From Roseburia porci (GTDB lineage Bacteria > Bacillota > Clostridia > Lachnospirales > Lachnospiraceae): a stretch of 64,000 nt of DNA. The notes beneath the pieces are model-generated. The model saw nothing but the letters and a program-made list of their open reading frames with translations, did not search any database and was not told where the DNA came from. This document shows, one piece after another, positions 54,748 to 64,000 of the stretch. Location: positions 124,001 through 188,000 of the forward strand of contig NZ_VUNI01000002.1 of assembly GCF_009695765.1 (NCBI RefSeq), read 5' to 3'. The position numbers were made by a program, and so were the translations under genes. Numbering within the stretch: position 1 is the first letter of the stretch; each line of letters opens with the position of its first letter.

Positions 54748-56223
54748 ATGGAGTACCTGGGGCAGATCAATGAAACCTCTTATCTTTCCGTCCCGAATGC
54801 ACCGGTATATAGAAAGATTATGAGGTGTTTTTATCGTGAGTACGAAAAGATGAATTTTCAGCTGTATAAGGAAGATGTTTTTGCACTTCTGAAACAGGAT
54901 GAAGCTTTTGAAAATTATTCGATGGAACAGCTGGTTTTAGATCTGGATGCACTGGTAAAATGGAAGAATCTTACACCAATCCAGGATCCGGGCAGAGTAT
55001 ATACAATCGCAGATTACAAAAATAAACAGTATCAGTATACAATGTCAGAATATGCAGTTGAGATTGAGCGTCTGACAGTGCGGCTTGAAACTGTTTTTCT
55101 GGAATCCGGAAACCTTTCCACGAATTTTTTTGTACGGTTGGAGAAGAGCTTGAGCGAGGTGCCTGAGATGGAACGGGCATCAATGAAAGAAGTCAATGAA
55201 TGGTGGAGTATGCTTCAGGAGGATTTTAAGCGCCTGAACCAGAATTATCAAGATTATCTGCGTGACTTTTATTCCGGAAAGTCGGATCAATTGATGAAAT
55301 CCGTAGAATTTGTCGTTCATAAAGACAAATTTATCCAATATCTGACTGAATTTGTGCAGGAGATGCAGCGCCATTCCCATAGGATTGAGCAGATCCTGAT
55401 CAAGAATCTTCCTATCATGGAAGGGATCATTCTGGATAAAGTAGTACAAAGTGAACTTGATATTCCGCATGCAATTCTTGAACTTCAGGGGAATGCAGAG
55501 CCTGGCATAAGGGAAAATGTGGAGGGCAAATGGAACTCCCTGAAAAATTGGTTTCTGGATTCGGATAAAAGGGAGTGTGAGTGCAAAAAGGTACTAAAAA
55601 TCACAAATGATGTAATCCGGAGCATTATCCAGAATGCTGCGCTGATTGTACAGATCCAGAACTGGGGAATCAGCCGGAAAGACGACTACAAAAAATTCTT
55701 AGAACTGTTTCTGAAATGTAAAGATCTGGATGAAGCGCAAAGATTGTCAGCCCATGTATTTGGTGTTCAGAGAATCCAGCATTTCAAAACAATTTATCCA
55801 AGAGAAGAGGATTCTATTAACAACAGTATATATGAAGAGGAATCAGCCGGATTTCTGTTGAAACCCCATACACGAAACTACCGTGAGAAAAAGGACCGGC
55901 GGGGATTTGAGGATAAATCTCTTGAAAAGATGATACAAAGGGAAGCATACCTCAGACAGGCAAAAAGACAAAAAGAAATTGTCATGCAGTATATTAAAGA
56001 TCATAAAATCGTTTTTTCTGAAATCAGAGAACCTGTTACTGAAGAAACAAGAACTGTTTTTTTACAATGGATTGCTCAGGCAAACATGAATTCGCAGAAG
56101 CTTGGAAGAACAGAATATGGACAGGAATACCGGTTGATCCGCGGAAAAGAGGATTGTGTGCTGAAGTGCGAGGATGGTGATCTGGTCATGCCTGCGTATA
56201 TATTGGAGTTTGAAGAGTCATGA
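54748..56223 (+). CDS. jetA: Wadjet protein JetA (DUF5716-like, kleisin)
   Basis: A 491-residue helical protein with AAAGGAAG upstream. It fits the JetA family of Firmicutes Wadjet systems: a winged-helix-like N-terminus (LSVPNAPVYRKIMRCFYREY) and a long helical body ending AEVGYG-like in related proteins, here EYGQEYRLIRGKEDCVLKC. In Wadjet, JetA is the kleisin that joins the heads of the JetC SMC dimer. The operon order, 4-nt overlap with jetB and the JetC/JetD identity support the call more strongly than this sequence alone. JetABCD senses and cleaves small circular DNA such as plasmids. Confidence 0.85.
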   Translation: MEYLGQINETSYLSVPNAPVYRKIMRCFYREYEKMNFQLYKEDVFALLKQDEAFENYSMEQLVLDLDALVKWKNLTPIQDPGRVYTIADYKNKQYQYTMSEYAVEIERLTVRLETVFLESGNLSTNFFVRLEKSLSEVPEMERASMKEVNEWWSMLQEDFKRLNQNYQDYLRDFYSGKSDQLMKSVEFVVHKDKFIQYLTEFVQEMQRHSHRIEQILIKNLPIMEGIILDKVVQSELDIPHAILELQGNAEPGIRENVEGKWNSLKNWFLDSDKRECECKKVLKITNDVIRSIIQNAALIVQIQNWGISRKDDYKKFLELFLKCKDLDEAQRLSAHVFGVQRIQHFKTIYPREEDSINNSIYEEESAGFLLKPHTRNYREKKDRRGFEDKSLEKMIQREAYLRQAKRQKEIVMQYIKDHKIVFSEIREPVTEETRTVFLQWIAQANMNSQKLGRTEYGQEYRLIRGKEDCVLKCEDGDLVMPAYILEFEES

Positions 56224-57359
56224 ATGAATTAAGGACATTATTTGAGAAGTTCTGGATCTGCAGGGATACAGATAAAGAAAGTTATTACAGAGTAAAAAGG
56301 GATATTCCGCAATTTCAGCGTTTTGTCAGGGAACAGCTTGGCTGGAAGCTGGTTCATACGGAGAATCTGCTGAAACTGGAGAAGCGGCCGGCTCATGCAG
56401 AGCCTTTTATGGGAATCGGCGAATTTACAGAGATCAGAGATTACTGCATTCTTTGTGTCGTACTTATGTACCTGGAGGATAAAGAAGAGCAGGAGCAGTT
56501 TCTGCTTTCAGAGTTGATCGATTATGTAGAAACGCAGTTGAAGGATTATATGGAGGTTGACTGGACTTCTTTTACCCAGAGGAAGTCTCTGGTACGGGTT
56601 TTGCAATATATGGAACGGCTTCAGATGCTTCGGGTATACGAAGGGCAGAGTGAAGCATTTGGTATGGAAGCTGGTCAGGAAGTATTGTATGAAAATACCG
56701 GATATTCCAGATATTTTGCGACAAGTTTCCCAATGGATATTTCTGGATATCAATCCTGGAAGGATTTTGAGACAACCGATTTTGAAGAAGTGCAGGAGGA
56801 CAGAGGTGCGGCACGTATTAACCGCGTCTACCGGCAGCTTGCGGTGTGCCCGGCAATGTACTGGGAAGAAAGTGATGATGCAGATGCACGCTACCTCAAG
56901 AACCAGAGACAGTGGGTGGCAAAATATTTAAGAGAGAATCTGGGGGGACAACTGGATATATATAAAAATACAGCATGTCTGACGTTGGATGAGGATGACT
57001 GTTATGGAAGCGTTCATCCGAGGAATGCGATGCTTCCGGAAGTGGTGCTTTTGGTCTGCAGCAGCATTCAGGACGAGCTGGCAGCGGGCAGCCTGAAAAA
57101 AAGTGACAATGAGTGCATATATGTGGATCGTTATGAATTTGAGCACATCATTCTCTCCTGCCGTAAAAAGTGGCTTTTTGCATGGAGTAAGGAATTCCGT
57201 GAAATGGAGAAAACAAAATTCGTAGAAACCGTGAAGGAATATATGAAAAACTGGCAGATGATCAGGTGTGAGGATGAACGGATCGTAATATATCCAGTCG
57301 CAGGAAGAGTGAGTGGAGTCTACCCGTCTGATGTTAATGGAGGAGCGAAAGATGACTGA
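56220..57359 (+). CDS. jetB: Wadjet protein JetB (DUF6063/DUF4194-like, KITE)
   Basis: A 379-residue protein starting at the ATGA overlap with jetA. It resembles the KITE-type JetB/MukE-like winged-helix proteins: [20 protein letters not shown], then EIRDYCILCVVLMYLEDKEE and, near the C-terminus, IVIYPVAGRVSGVYP. It is longer than typical DUF4194 members (about 200-250), as in the type III-like Firmicutes systems. JetB binds the JetA kleisin and DNA in the motor complex. Overlap with jetC is 8 nt. Confidence 0.82.
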   Translation: MNELRTLFEKFWICRDTDKESYYRVKRDIPQFQRFVREQLGWKLVHTENLLKLEKRPAHAEPFMGIGEFTEIRDYCILCVVLMYLEDKEEQEQFLLSELIDYVETQLKDYMEVDWTSFTQRKSLVRVLQYMERLQMLRVYEGQSEAFGMEAGQEVLYENTGYSRYFATSFPMDISGYQSWKDFETTDFEEVQEDRGAARINRVYRQLAVCPAMYWEESDDADARYLKNQRQWVAKYLRENLGGQLDIYKNTACLTLDEDDCYGSVHPRNAMLPEVVLLVCSSIQDELAAGSLKKSDNECIYVDRYEFEHIILSCRKKWLFAWSKEFREMEKTKFVETVKEYMKNWQMIRCEDERIVIYPVAGRVSGVYPSDVNGGAKDD

Positions 57360-60300
57360 GCGTTGGAAAATGAACCGGATCGGATTTGTGAATTTCTGGT
57401 TATATGATGAGGAAGATTTTGAATTTGCAGACGGAAAACTGTTGCTGCGTGGGCAGAACGGTTCAGGAAAATCAATTACCACGCAAAGCTTTATCCCTTT
57501 TGTACTGGATGGAGACCGCACTCCAAGCCGGTTAGATCCATTTGGCTCAAGTGACCGGAGAATGGAATATTATTTCCTGGGTGAGGAAGGAAAAGATGAG
57601 TCAACCGGCTATCTTTTTCTCGAATTCAGCAAGGAGCATGGAGAGACAAAGGAATATCGGACGATCGGGATCGGACAACGTGCGAAGCGCGGAAAGCCTA
57701 TGGATTTCTGGGGTTTTGTTATTTTGGATGGAAGACGGATCGGAACGGATCTGTGGCTTTATAAGGAGGTTGGCACAAGCAGGATTCCCATTGATAAGCG
57801 GGAGATGAGAGCCGCTCTTGGCGAGGAGAATTTTATTACAGACAGTCAGAGTGAGTATAAAAAGCATGTAAACCAGTATATTTTCGGCTTCCGTAAAGAA
57901 GAACAGTATGAACAGTTTATTAAACTTCTGGTGAAGGTAAGGGCGCCAAAGCTTTCCAAGGAGTTTAAACCGACAAAGGTATACGAGATCTTAAATGATT
58001 CTTTACAGACATTAACGGATGAGGATCTGAGAGCCATGGTGGATGCCATGGAGAAAATGGATGAGATCCAGGACAGTCTTGAGATGCTTAACCGTGCGTT
58101 TTCTGATATCAGGGCAATACGGACCGAGTACACACGCTACAATCAGTATATGCTTGCAAAGAAAGCACAGGCATATCTGAAAAAGAAACAGGAAGTTTCG
58201 GATGCAAAACAGAAGTTAGATGCCATGGACTCACAGATCCGGCAGATGACAGATTCCTGTGAAGAAAAAAGAGTGCTTTTCAGACAGCTAAAGGAGAGAA
58301 AGATACTGGCTGAGACAGAGCGGAACGGTCTTATGGACATGAATCTTGAGGAGATTGATCATAAACTCGAAATGGCCAGGGAACAAAGAGCTGTGGCAGC
58401 AAAGGATATGCAGCATTGGGTCGATAAGATCGATCATTATAAGGAGAAAATAAGGATTGGATATGAGCAGCTGAAAGAGCTGCAGGAGTGTTTACAACAG
58501 AAGCAGCAGGATTTACAGGAGCAGACAGAGGAACTGGAAGAACAGCAGGAGATTTTGCAATGGGATCAGTTCGAGAGTGCCATCCGTATGGTAAGAAACG
58601 AGGAAACCAGCGCTTCGGAAGAAGTCGCAAAAAGCCTGAATGTTTTAAAAAAGCTGTTAGAAGAATGCAAAAAGGCGATTGCTGAGTATGAAGAGCTGGG
58701 CAGACGATATGACAGCATTTCGCAGAAGCTGGAGCAGGAAAAAAGCCAGAAGCTTCAGAAAGAACAGGCACTTGAGGAGGCAAAAGAACAGGTTGTAAGA
58801 AGCATCGACAAGTGGATCGTGGATCTGTATGAGCTTGGGAAGGCATCTGCTATCTGGCAGCCGGATCCGGCAGTTTTGCAGGAGGCTGAGCAGAAGGTAA
58901 GGGAATATCAATCTGTGAAGGATGCAGGAACTTTGCAGGAACTGCTGCGAAGTGATTACGAAAAGCAGAGACGGAAGTTTCTTGATATCAGATATGACAG
59001 GGAAAATGAGCGTAGACAGAAACAGGAATCACTGGAGCAGACATTGCAGCAGCTGGATATGGTCCGTAACCAGGAGGAACTGGAACCGGAGCGGGATGAG
59101 TGTACAAAGGAATCAAGGGCGGCATTGCAGCAGCTTGGGATTCCAGCAGTTCCGTTTTATAAGACCGTGGAGTTTTCCGAAGAACTGGATCCGGCTGCAA
59201 GTGCAAGGCTTGAAGCACAGCTTCAGAAGGCAGGAATTCTGGATGCGCTGGTTGTATCGCAGGAAGATCTGGACAGAATAAAGGAGCAGTACCCGGAATT
59301 TCTGGATTCCATTATTTCGATAGAACAACCCGGTAATTCGGATTTTGCAGGATTAGTGGCTGGTGATGAACTTGCGTCAGATCTACGGGACAGTGTGCAG
59401 CAGATCCTCAGCAATATTTATGAATCGGATGAGAAACAGGCAGGAATCTGTCTGAAGCAGGATGGATGGTACAGACAGGGGATTCTGCTTGGACGTGCTG
59501 ATAAGGCGGGAGATGCTGAATATATCGGAGTTCTTGCAAGAAAAAGACGTAAGGAACAAAGAATCAGTGAACTTACGAATCGCCTGGAGGAGCAGACAAA
59601 AGCGATCAAAGAGCTGGATACCCTTATTGCTCAGCTCAACGAGAATCTTACTGCGCTTGAGAGCGAATATGGGAAGCTGCCTGGTTTTGCACAGATCAAT
59701 GCCTCACTGGATCAGGAAAAAGAAAGCAGCTTTGCCCTGCAGCAGATCCAGAAACAGTACCAGGAGACCTTGCAGCAGGAAAACAGGTTGGTGAAGGAGA
59801 AAAACAACCAGTATCAGATCATGCTTCAACAGTGCAGACCATTTCCTTATGGAAGAACAGAGCGGGCATACAATGAGGCGATTGACGCAGCAGAGGAATT
59901 CGGCTGTGTATGGCAGGAGATCAGGCAGAATCTGCTATCCCTAGAGAACACCAGAAGCAGCATAATATCCAGAAAGGATATGGTGGAACAGGATGAGAAT
60001 TCTATGGATGATGCATTTGCACAAAGGGATAAATGCAGCACGGAGGTAAAAAAGAGGGATGTTGAGATCCAGCAGTGTGAAGAGTATCTGAACCGTCCAG
60101 ACATTGTGGAAAAAGCAAACCGTCTGAAAACGCTCCGGGAAGAACTCCGAAATATGGAAACGGAAATGACTTCTATAGATAAAGAAATGGCTGTTTTAAA
60201 TGACAGGTTAGAGCATTTGACAAATGAGGAGCCGGAGCAGAAGAGCCTGCTCCAGCAGAAAATTGCCCATGAGACACTGCTCCGTAGTTATTTTGAAGAA

Positions 60301-61419
60301 GAACTTTCCCTTAAGCTTGTTATCGAACAGGAGAACAAAGCACTTTCTGACTGTGCAGGGGAGGCAGTAGGGCTGCTCAGGGAAGGGGATAAGGATAAAT
60401 CACCGTCTGAGATGTTTCAGTCACTGTACCTTGCATACCAGAGACACAATGGCAGCCTGACAAGCTATGGAACAGCGATCGAGAACTGCTTTGCAGCGGA
60501 CATCAGCCAGCCGGTGGGAGAAACAGATGCCCTGCGCAGCCGTGCACGTATTGTATCCACATGGAATGGCAAGAAAGTATATCTGGAAGAATTTTATCAT
60601 ATACTGAAGGCTGCAATTGATGAGACGGAACTTTTGATCCAGAAAAAGGACAGAGAATTGTTTGAGGATATTTTATCCCAGACGATCAGTCAGCAGCTGA
60701 CAGACCGGATCGCAGAGAGCAGGAAATGGGTATGGGATATGTCAAAACTGATGCGGGAGATGGACACGTCGATGGGACTCAGCTTTTCCCTGGACTGGAA
60801 ACCACGGAAAGCGGAAAATGATGTGGAACTTGATACTGCGGAGTTAGAGGAGATACTGCTTCGTGACCGGGCACTTCTTACGATGGATGATATTGAGAGG
60901 GTGGCTGCACATTTCCGGAGTAAGATCCGGATGGAAAAACAGAAGCTGGAAGAAGACAATGGAGTAATCAACTACATGGATCTGGTCCGGGATGCACTGG
61001 ATTATCGGAAATGGTTTGAATTCCATATGTTTTTCAGAAAGGGAGAAGAACCTAAGAAGCTTTTGACCAATGCTGCATTTAACCGGTTTAGCGGTGGAGA
61101 AAAAGCAATGGCAATGTATGTTCCGCTGTTTGCAGCAGTAAACGCACAGTACCAGAAAGCGGAGAAGAAGGATCATCCGCGGATGGTCGCACTGGATGAG
61201 GCATTTGCTGGCGTAGATGACAAGAATATCAGCAGTATGTTTGAACTGGTGCAGAAACTTGATTTTGACTATATCATGAATTCCCAGGCATTATGGGGCT
61301 GTTTTAAGACGGTAAAGAGACTCAGGATTGCAGAATTATTAAGGCCACAGAATTCGAAAACAGTTTCCGTGATCCGCTATACATGGAATGGAAGGGAAAG
61401 AGTGCTGGATGAGCAATGA
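57352..61419 (+). CDS. jetC: Wadjet protein JetC (SMC-like ATPase)
   Basis: A 1355-residue SMC-like protein from ATG 57352 (GGAGGAG upstream). Walker A is GQNGSGKS at residues 34-41, in an N-terminal segment that starts MNRIGFVNFWLYDEEDFEF. Long coiled coils with a hinge around 600 follow (ELEEQQEILQWDQFESAIRM among others). The ABC signature FSGGEK is at 1246-1251 and Walker B MVALDEAF at about 1278-1285 (D1282, E1283). JetC extrudes DNA loops with ATP, and JetD is activated on plasmids. All catalytic motifs are intact, so the motor should be active. Confidence 0.95.
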   Translation: MTERWKMNRIGFVNFWLYDEEDFEFADGKLLLRGQNGSGKSITTQSFIPFVLDGDRTPSRLDPFGSSDRRMEYYFLGEEGKDESTGYLFLEFSKEHGETKEYRTIGIGQRAKRGKPMDFWGFVILDGRRIGTDLWLYKEVGTSRIPIDKREMRAALGEENFITDSQSEYKKHVNQYIFGFRKEEQYEQFIKLLVKVRAPKLSKEFKPTKVYEILNDSLQTLTDEDLRAMVDAMEKMDEIQDSLEMLNRAFSDIRAIRTEYTRYNQYMLAKKAQAYLKKKQEVSDAKQKLDAMDSQIRQMTDSCEEKRVLFRQLKERKILAETERNGLMDMNLEEIDHKLEMAREQRAVAAKDMQHWVDKIDHYKEKIRIGYEQLKELQECLQQKQQDLQEQTEELEEQQEILQWDQFESAIRMVRNEETSASEEVAKSLNVLKKLLEECKKAIAEYEELGRRYDSISQKLEQEKSQKLQKEQALEEAKEQVVRSIDKWIVDLYELGKASAIWQPDPAVLQEAEQKVREYQSVKDAGTLQELLRSDYEKQRRKFLDIRYDRENERRQKQESLEQTLQQLDMVRNQEELEPERDECTKESRAALQQLGIPAVPFYKTVEFSEELDPAASARLEAQLQKAGILDALVVSQEDLDRIKEQYPEFLDSIISIEQPGNSDFAGLVAGDELASDLRDSVQQILSNIYESDEKQAGICLKQDGWYRQGILLGRADKAGDAEYIGVLARKRRKEQRISELTNRLEEQTKAIKELDTLIAQLNENLTALESEYGKLPGFAQINASLDQEKESSFALQQIQKQYQETLQQENRLVKEKNNQYQIMLQQCRPFPYGRTERAYNEAIDAAEEFGCVWQEIRQNLLSLENTRSSIISRKDMVEQDENSMDDAFAQRDKCSTEVKKRDVEIQQCEEYLNRPDIVEKANRLKTLREELRNMETEMTSIDKEMAVLNDRLEHLTNEEPEQKSLLQQKIAHETLLRSYFEEELSLKLVIEQENKALSDCAGEAVGLLREGDKDKSPSEMFQSLYLAYQRHNGSLTSYGTAIENCFAADISQPVGETDALRSRARIVSTWNGKKVYLEEFYHILKAAIDETELLIQKKDRELFEDILSQTISQQLTDRIAESRKWVWDMSKLMREMDTSMGLSFSLDWKPRKAENDVELDTAELEEILLRDRALLTMDDIERVAAHFRSKIRMEKQKLEEDNGVINYMDLVRDALDYRKWFEFHMFFRKGEEPKKLLTNAAFNRFSGGEKAMAMYVPLFAAVNAQYQKAEKKDHPRMVALDEAFAGVDDKNISSMFELVQKLDFDYIMNSQALWGCFKTVKRLRIAELLRPQNSKTVSVIRYTWNGRERVLDEQ

Positions 61420-62785
61420 GAAAGAATGTGCACAATATTTCCGGAATCAGAGTGCATATCACAGGTGCTTTCAGGAATTATGGAAAAAATGGCGCTCCTA
61501 TGGAAGAATAGCCGGACGCATTACGTTAAAGAATACATCGGAAGCCGAGCGCAGGGCCATTGGAGGCATGATCGGTAAAACGTTTTATGAGGAAACCATT
61601 CGTTTTTCATTTTCAGAATTTGAAGAAGGTCTGCAGAAGACACGTTTTGGTCCAGTTGATATGCAGATCCTTCTGGAAGAATATTTTGGGAAAAAGCTAA
61701 GAACCCATCAATCAGAGATGGAAGAAGAACAAAAAAGAAAAAGTGATTTTTTCGGTGAGCTGGTTTCTTATGTTTCCAGTGCAGCAGGTGAGGACACTGC
61801 CTCTTCCAAATGGATGAAGGATGTCACCATTGCAAAAAAATACGGTTATCAGCTGATCATAAAAGAATATGGGAAAAATCCGGGGCAGGCGAAAAAGCTT
61901 GTGCGAAATGTCGGACAGGCACTGATCCGCTTAGAAGAACTGCACGATCTGGAAACTGATGTTCCTTTAGCAGTTTTTGCAGCCGATATAACGGATAATC
62001 CGCATTATTTTGATCGTGGCACCATCCCGGGGCAGCTTCTCGTTCATGGAATCTGTTATTGCAAGGGAGCAGAGCTGCCGGAAAGTGCTCATGGCTGGCG
62101 CAGGCTGATGCAGAGTGTACATATTATTCCGGATAATATTTCATCCTTTGTGCATGCATACGGACTGCGCCTGCTGACAAACGAAGGCTGGCATCCAGCG
62201 TATGAATTGTTTTGCAGTAGAAAAGAACCCTATGTGATCACAATGGAAAATCTGTGTGGAATTGTGGGTGCGCTGCCGGCTGGAACACAGGCAGATATGT
62301 TTTCCGGCGGATCTGTTTATGTGGTGGAAAATGAGATGGTTTTTACATATCTGATCCATAATCTTGGAAATCGGCAATACACGTTGCTTTGCACATCTGG
62401 GCAGCCTCGTTCGGCAGTACAGCTGTTACTTCCTATGATTTTAAAAAGCGGTGCACAGATATATTATAGTGGAGATATTGATCCAGATGGAATCCGTATT
62501 GCAGACCGTCTCTGGCAGAAGTTTGGAGATGGATTCCACATATGGAGAATGGAAGCAGAGGACTACGAAAAGAGTTGTTCAAACGAAGTGATTGGAACGG
62601 TTGGAATCCGTAAATTAGAAAATATCCATCATCCACAGTTAAAGCTGACAGCGGAAGCTGTAAAAAAGAAAGAAAAGGCCGGATATCAGGAAAATATCCT
62701 GCAGGAGTTATTAAATGATATCGTTAGCGAAACGGAAAGAAAAAGTCCCGCATCTAAACGAGAAAATGACCTCAGCCAAAAATAA
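61409..62785 (+). CDS. jetD: Wadjet nuclease JetD (DUF2399-like Toprim)
   Basis: A 458-residue protein from ATG 61409, inside the end of jetC; ATG 61388 is an alternative. The N-terminal half is helical/winged-helix (TLKNTSEAERRAIGGMIGKT). The C-terminal part is Toprim of the topoisomerase VI-A type: VYVVENEMVFTYL (E307) and YYSGDIDPDGIRIAD with D356 and D358 for the metals. Its DUF2399-like C-terminus points to the type III Wadjet group. JetD cuts the circular DNA trapped by the SMC complex. Confidence 0.92.
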   Translation: MSNEKECAQYFRNQSAYHRCFQELWKKWRSYGRIAGRITLKNTSEAERRAIGGMIGKTFYEETIRFSFSEFEEGLQKTRFGPVDMQILLEEYFGKKLRTHQSEMEEEQKRKSDFFGELVSYVSSAAGEDTASSKWMKDVTIAKKYGYQLIIKEYGKNPGQAKKLVRNVGQALIRLEELHDLETDVPLAVFAADITDNPHYFDRGTIPGQLLVHGICYCKGAELPESAHGWRRLMQSVHIIPDNISSFVHAYGLRLLTNEGWHPAYELFCSRKEPYVITMENLCGIVGALPAGTQADMFSGGSVYVVENEMVFTYLIHNLGNRQYTLLCTSGQPRSAVQLLLPMILKSGAQIYYSGDIDPDGIRIADRLWQKFGDGFHIWRMEAEDYEKSCSNEVIGTVGIRKLENIHHPQLKLTAEAVKKKEKAGYQENILQELLNDIVSETERKSPASKRENDLSQK

Positions 62786-62839
62786 AACAAGCAAGTAGTA
62801 TTTGAAACTACATAATAAAGTAAAACATACAATTAAACG

Positions 62840-62868
62840 TTGACACACAAACCATAAAAGCCTATACT
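62840..62868 (+). promoter_or_regulatory. promoter of the FabK-like gene
   Basis: TTGACA (62840-62845), a 17-nt spacer and TATACT (62863-62868). Confidence 0.85.
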
Positions 62869-62871
62869 TAA

Positions 62872-62894
62872 AATAGTTTGATAATCAAACTATT
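62872..62894. promoter_or_regulatory. FabT-like palindromic operator
   Basis: A perfect 23-bp palindrome: AATAGTTTGAT, A, ATCAAACTATT. It overlaps the expected transcription start of the promoter just upstream. It resembles the TTTGAT-ATCAAA sites of the MarR-type fatty-acid regulator FabT of streptococci. Confidence 0.72.
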
Positions 62895-62921
62895 AAAGCG
62901 AATTGGAGGTCAGGGATAAGT

Positions 62922-64000
62922 ATGGGCGAACATAAATGGAAAGAACTTCGGATTGGGGATAAAATTGCAAATCTTCCAATCATTCAGGGCGGAATGGGCG
63001 TTGGGATCAGCCTGAGCAGGCTGGCTGGCGCTGTTGCGAAAGAAGGCGGAGTCGGTGTGATCTCGACAGCACAGATTGGATATGATGAGGAAGGCTTTGA
63101 GAAAGATCAGGCGGGCTGCAACCGCAGAGCAATCCGAAAACACATCCAGTGCGCGAAAGAGATTGCATGTGGAAACGGACTTGTTGGTGTGAATATTATG
63201 GTAGCACTCAAGCATTATAAGGAGCATGTCAAAGAAGCTGTTGCAGCAGGCGCGGATGTAATTATCAGTGGCGCAGGGCTTCCAATGAGCCTTCCGGGGC
63301 TGATCGGTGAGAACTGCAAAACAAAGATTGCACCAATCGTTTCCTCAAAAAGAGCGACTCAGCTGATCCTCAAAATGTGGTCACACAAATATGACCGGAC
63401 AGCGGATTTTATTGTGATAGAAGGACCGAAGGCGGGAGGTCATCTTGGATTTTCCAGAGAGCAGCTGGCACAGACAACAGATGCATCGTTTGATGAAGAA
63501 ATCCAGAGTATCATCGACTGCAAAAAGGAATACGAAGAAAAATACGAAAAAGAGATTCCGGTTATCGTTGCAGGAGGGATTTTTGACGGAAAGGATATTT
63601 CCCATGCACTGGAACTTGGCGCAGATGGCGTGCAGATTGCGAGCCGCTTTGTTGCGACCGAGGAGTGTGATGCTTCTGAAGCATATAAACAGGCATATAT
63701 TCATGCTGACGAAAAGGATGTTCAGATCATACAAAGCCCGGTGGGAATGCCAGGCAGAGCACTTCGAAACCGTTTTATAGAGCATCTCGAGAAGGCGAAA
63801 ATGCCAATTTCAAAATGCTACAACTGTCTGGAAAAATGCAATCCTGCCAAAGTGCCATACTGCATCACAAAGGCTTTGATTGATGCGGTAAAAGGTGATG
63901 TGGATAACGGGCTTGTGTTCTGTGGCGCAAATGTCGGAAGAATCCATGAAATGACGACGGTTCATGCCCTGATGCAGGAACTTCTGTCCGGGATCCAGGC
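62922..64000 (+). CDS. FabK/nitronate monooxygenase-like flavoprotein, 3' part outside the window
   Basis: At least 359 codons from ATG 62922 (GGAGG 12 nt upstream); it runs past the right edge. It is a TIM-barrel NPD-family flavoenzyme: LPIIQGGMGVGISLSRLAGA at the N-terminus, GHLGFSREQL, VIVAGGIFDG (FMN phosphate loop), ELGADGVQIASRFVATEECD. Family members are nitronate monooxygenases or FabK-type enoyl-ACP reductases. The cysteines in KCYNCLEKCNPAKVPYC near the C-terminus might hold an Fe-S cluster or zinc and are not part of the classical FabK. The FabT-like operator in front favours a lipid role. Confidence 0.82.
   Translation, partial: MGEHKWKELRIGDKIANLPIIQGGMGVGISLSRLAGAVAKEGGVGVISTAQIGYDEEGFEKDQAGCNRRAIRKHIQCAKEIACGNGLVGVNIMVALKHYKEHVKEAVAAGADVIISGAGLPMSLPGLIGENCKTKIAPIVSSKRATQLILKMWSHKYDRTADFIVIEGPKAGGHLGFSREQLAQTTDASFDEEIQSIIDCKKEYEEKYEKEIPVIVAGGIFDGKDISHALELGADGVQIASRFVATEECDASEAYKQAYIHADEKDVQIIQSPVGMPGRALRNRFIEHLEKAKMPISKCYNCLEKCNPAKVPYCITKALIDAVKGDVDNGLVFCGANVGRIHEMTTVHALMQELLSGIQ

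Overview
The window looks like a chromosomal segment of a motile, low-to-moderate GC Gram-positive of the Clostridia, most likely a Lachnospiraceae gut bacterium (Roseburia/Agathobacter-like). The basis is Firmicutes-type ribosomal and RNA polymerase genes with strong AGGAGG ribosome-binding sites, a FliD-like flagellar protein, a TnpV/RepA/MobA-type mobilizable element of the kind common in gut clostridia, and a Wadjet operon with clostridial-type JetA and JetB. The species call is inference; no rRNA or tRNA gene was seen.

Bases 1-26,000 hold a surface glycosylation locus. Three CgeB-type glycosyltransferase genes run leftward (1-3370). Rightward come an alpha-helical protein, several StrF-like and GT-A glycosyltransferases, and a nucleotide-aminosugar cassette (7394-12392). 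The cassette encodes a DegT/FdtB-like aminotransferase, a radical SAM protein, a hexapeptide acetyltransferase, a QdtF-like N-formyltransferase with ankyrin repeats and an FdtA/QdtA-like 3,4-ketoisomerase. Together they would make a dTDP-3-formamido (or acylamido)-3,6-dideoxyhexose from dTDP-4-keto-6-deoxyglucose; the rmlA and rmlB genes for that precursor are not in the window. More glycosyltransferases follow, then small helical proteins, a secreted protein with a sortase-like tail, a ferritin-like protein and, convergently, a FliD-like filament-cap protein. Two sigma-28-like promoters and the FliD-like gene suggest, but do not prove, that the target is the flagellum.

Bases 26,000-44,200 are the core translation/transcription block: rpmG-secE-nusG-rplK-rplA, an L10 leader, rplJ-rplL, then mgtE with a structured leader, then rpoB-rpoC, rpsL-rpsG-fusA and tuf. 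The insertion of mgtE between rplL and rpoB is unusual.

Bases 44,100-50,813 are an integrative mobilizable element inserted in the 3' end of tuf. A 17-bp identical core lies in the tuf terminus and again at 50,797, where the displaced native tuf 3' end and its terminator survive. The element carries an XRE regulator with four operator-like sites, excisionase, tyrosine integrase, RepA-like helicase, a small conserved protein, a candidate oriT, a MobA/MobL relaxase, TnpV and a GNAT acetyltransferase.

Bases 50,850-64,000 are an accessory region: a phased array of 39-nt palindrome-ended repeats, a frameshifted nuclease-like gene, a membrane S41 peptidase, a HAD hydrolase, a complete Wadjet operon (JetABCD, type III-like) and the start of a FabK/nitronate-monooxygenase-like gene whose promoter carries a FabT-like palindrome.
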